Origin: Paramecium octaurelia
Lineage: Eukaryota; Ciliophora; Oligohymenophorea; Peniculida; Parameciidae
Assembly: GCA_905182995.1 (NCBI GenBank)
Contig: CAJJDP010000168.1
Span: 1-49,713, forward strand
Direction: 5' to 3'
DNA: 49,713 nucleotides
This document shows, in pieces, positions 48,387 through 49,713 of the stretch. A program made the position numbers and the translations under genes. The first letter of the stretch is position 1, and every line of letters begins with the position of its first letter. Under the pieces are notes generated by a model that saw only the letters and a program-made list of their open reading frames with translations, searched no databases and was not told the DNA's origin.

Positions 48387-49545
48387 ATGATAACTATTTC
48401 TTCTTTGGAAGTGGAAAATAAGTAATGCCTGATTGCATAATTCTTCATCTGAGAGAGATATTTAATTTCAGAAAAAGTTTATATACATATATAATAAGAT
48501 AAATATTTCACCTTGTAGAATTTCAGTCAACATTAACTTGATTAATGAAAGCTTTACTTTAAAAATATCTATTTTAGAAAAAGTGCTTCACTATCTAGAC
48601 TCGATATAGATATTAACACTTTATGTAAATAATCATTTACAAAATGACTTTGAAATTCAAATGAAATCTGTGATTTTCTTCATGTTTAGATCAATATAGA
48701 ATGATATTGAAAATAGGGTTGATTATTCACAACAAAAAGCCATTTTATTATCAAATCTAATTTCTGTGAATAATAATTGTATTAAAATGTTCTAAAAATT
48801 TAAGAGAAATATTTCTTATTTTGAACTTCCATTTTTAGTAAGAACAAACAGAAATAAAAGATATAAAAAAAATTTTCTAACAGAAAAGAGATATTTGATA
48901 TTTCTACTAACACAAATGTATAAATATTAATAGTACCTTTGTCTTGACATCTACAGCTAAAATTTACTATTTGAGAGTATTTATAAATATTAGCTTATTA
49001 ATTTAAAACTCTACTTTTGCAAAAAAGCGACAAAGTTTAATCTCTAATTTTACAGATCTAATTTATTAAGGTATGTTCAATTAATTTTAAGAGAACTATT
49101 CTTTATTTAAAAGCAAAAACCTATTATTGTTTTCATAATTAAATACGAAAGACTTGAGGCTTATGATACTCTATAAGGCTGGTTATTGTTTTTGTCAGTG
49201 TGTTACAGTCATATCCTGCCAACTTTGTCAGACAAGTGGAAATATAATTATTTATTCTAAATAAGAGGAATAATTTTGTCGATTATAAAAAGAGTGTTAA
49301 CAAATTGTATATAAGGTCATTTTGAAGTAAGAACAGGGACAATTTGGAAAAATATCCTTTGAAAGCTATGGTTGTGTATGTTTTATAAATATTAATCAAT
49401 ACAAAGTTGAATTTTGATGCTGATATTGCAAATCTAACATAAGAATTAGAATTCATCATAGTAAACGTAACCAACAACAAAGTTAAAGTTGTTAAGTAAA
49501 GAGATGACCTATAATATCATAATATAAATAAGTGATTATCCTGTA
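48387..49545 (+). CDS. Uncharacterised gene, one likely intron, 3' end possibly frameshifted
   Basis: The ATG at 48387 reads MITISSLEVEN and meets a likely 34-nt intron (48422-48455, GTAATG..GAG). Removing it links to a long clean frame up to the TGA at 49360-49362. That frame reads SILEKVLHYLDSIQILTLYV, then RVDYSQQKAILLSNLIS, TEKRYLIFLLTQMYKYQ and AYDTLQGWLLFLSVCYSH. The pattern is amphipathic helices throughout, like an alpha-solenoid or a large cytosolic protein. Coding text continues in other frames after 49362 (NINQYKVEF; DADIANLTQELEF) to about 49545, so there is either a frameshift near 49355 or another intron. It starts 90 bases after the WD40 stop on the same strand. I do not recognise the family. 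Coding confidence is high; function is unknown. Confidence 0.6.
48422..48455 (+). other. Likely 34-nt intron
   Basis: The start codon at 48387 and the long downstream frame differ by one base modulo three. A 34-nt GT..AG interval here restores a continuous frame across the junction. Inferred from frame only. Confidence 0.35.
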
Positions 49546-49713
49546 CATCAACAGATGTGGCAATACTAACTACTAAAATAAGATTCCTATAAAATGATAA
49601 CATATATCATTTCAAGATATTAATGTTCCAATATGTGAGAATGAAGTTACACTAAATAATTACATAATGCACTAGGTAGTAAAGTTTTCACAGAACAAGA
49701 AGTTTCAGTAAAA
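49546..49713. other. Window end
   Basis: Short TGA-free runs only; could hold the continuation of the preceding gene. Confidence 0.3.

Noticed and set aside
1..49713. CRISPR array, rRNA or tRNA genes, bacterial operon signals, telomeric repeats
   Set aside because: I found no regular short spaced repeats, no rRNA core motifs, no tRNA cloverleaf I could defend, and no telomere-type G4T2/G3T3 arrays. The code and introns are ciliate.

Overview
The window is almost certainly nuclear DNA of a ciliate of the Paramecium type. It is extremely AT-rich, and TAA and TAG must be read as glutamine with TGA as the only stop. The clearest proof is one uninterrupted 1,265-codon WD40 frame (44500-48297) that crosses dozens of TAA codons. 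Introns are tiny (mostly 20-27 nt, GT..AG), as in Paramecium. Standard-code reading frames in this window are therefore mostly meaningless, and I re-read both strands with the ciliate nuclear code by eye. Coordinates of frameshifted genes are approximate.

Layout: (1) 100-420, + strand, remnant resembling a cyclic-nucleotide-binding protein. (2) 1178-3440, - strand, large broken membrane/helical-repeat gene. (3) 3467-9016, - strand, an uncharacterised gene downstream of an anoctamin (TMEM16-like) gene, both present in two partly redundant versions because contigs overlap at single-n joins (4710, 8437). (4) 9118-11308, + strand, a broken DHHC palmitoyltransferase-like gene and a small membrane-anchored gene with in-frame TGAs. 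(5) 12085-23190, + strand, a giant cysteine-rich receptor-like gene: signal peptide, many furin-like Cys modules, REJ-like region, GPS-like motif and membrane segments, the order seen in polycystin-1-type proteins. An N-gap and an exact 1,232-bp duplication sit inside it. (6) 23988-28945, + strand, two further large broken genes. (7) 29500-31020, cysteine-rich fragments on opposite strands. (8) 31621-33240, - strand, unknown gene. (9) 34151-42530, + strand, large probable membrane protein gene(s), interrupted by a single-n join (40091) with an exact 1,406-bp duplication. (10) 43020-43886, two GC-richer minisatellites and a 14-codon WD40 remnant. (11) 44500-48297, + strand, intact 23-repeat WD40 gene. 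(12) 48387 to about 49545, + strand, an uncharacterised gene with one likely 34-nt intron.

The genes do not form an operon-like unit. What unites the window is the contrast between one perfectly intact long gene and many recognisable genes carrying frameshifts, in-frame TGAs and deletions. Two explanations compete: real gene decay (relic or germline-limited DNA, or diverged haplotypes), or uneven sequence quality. The 3.8-kb error-free WD40 frame argues against a uniformly high error rate. Four assembly joins are visible as overlapping contig ends, so none of the large direct duplications should be taken as biological without read-level support.
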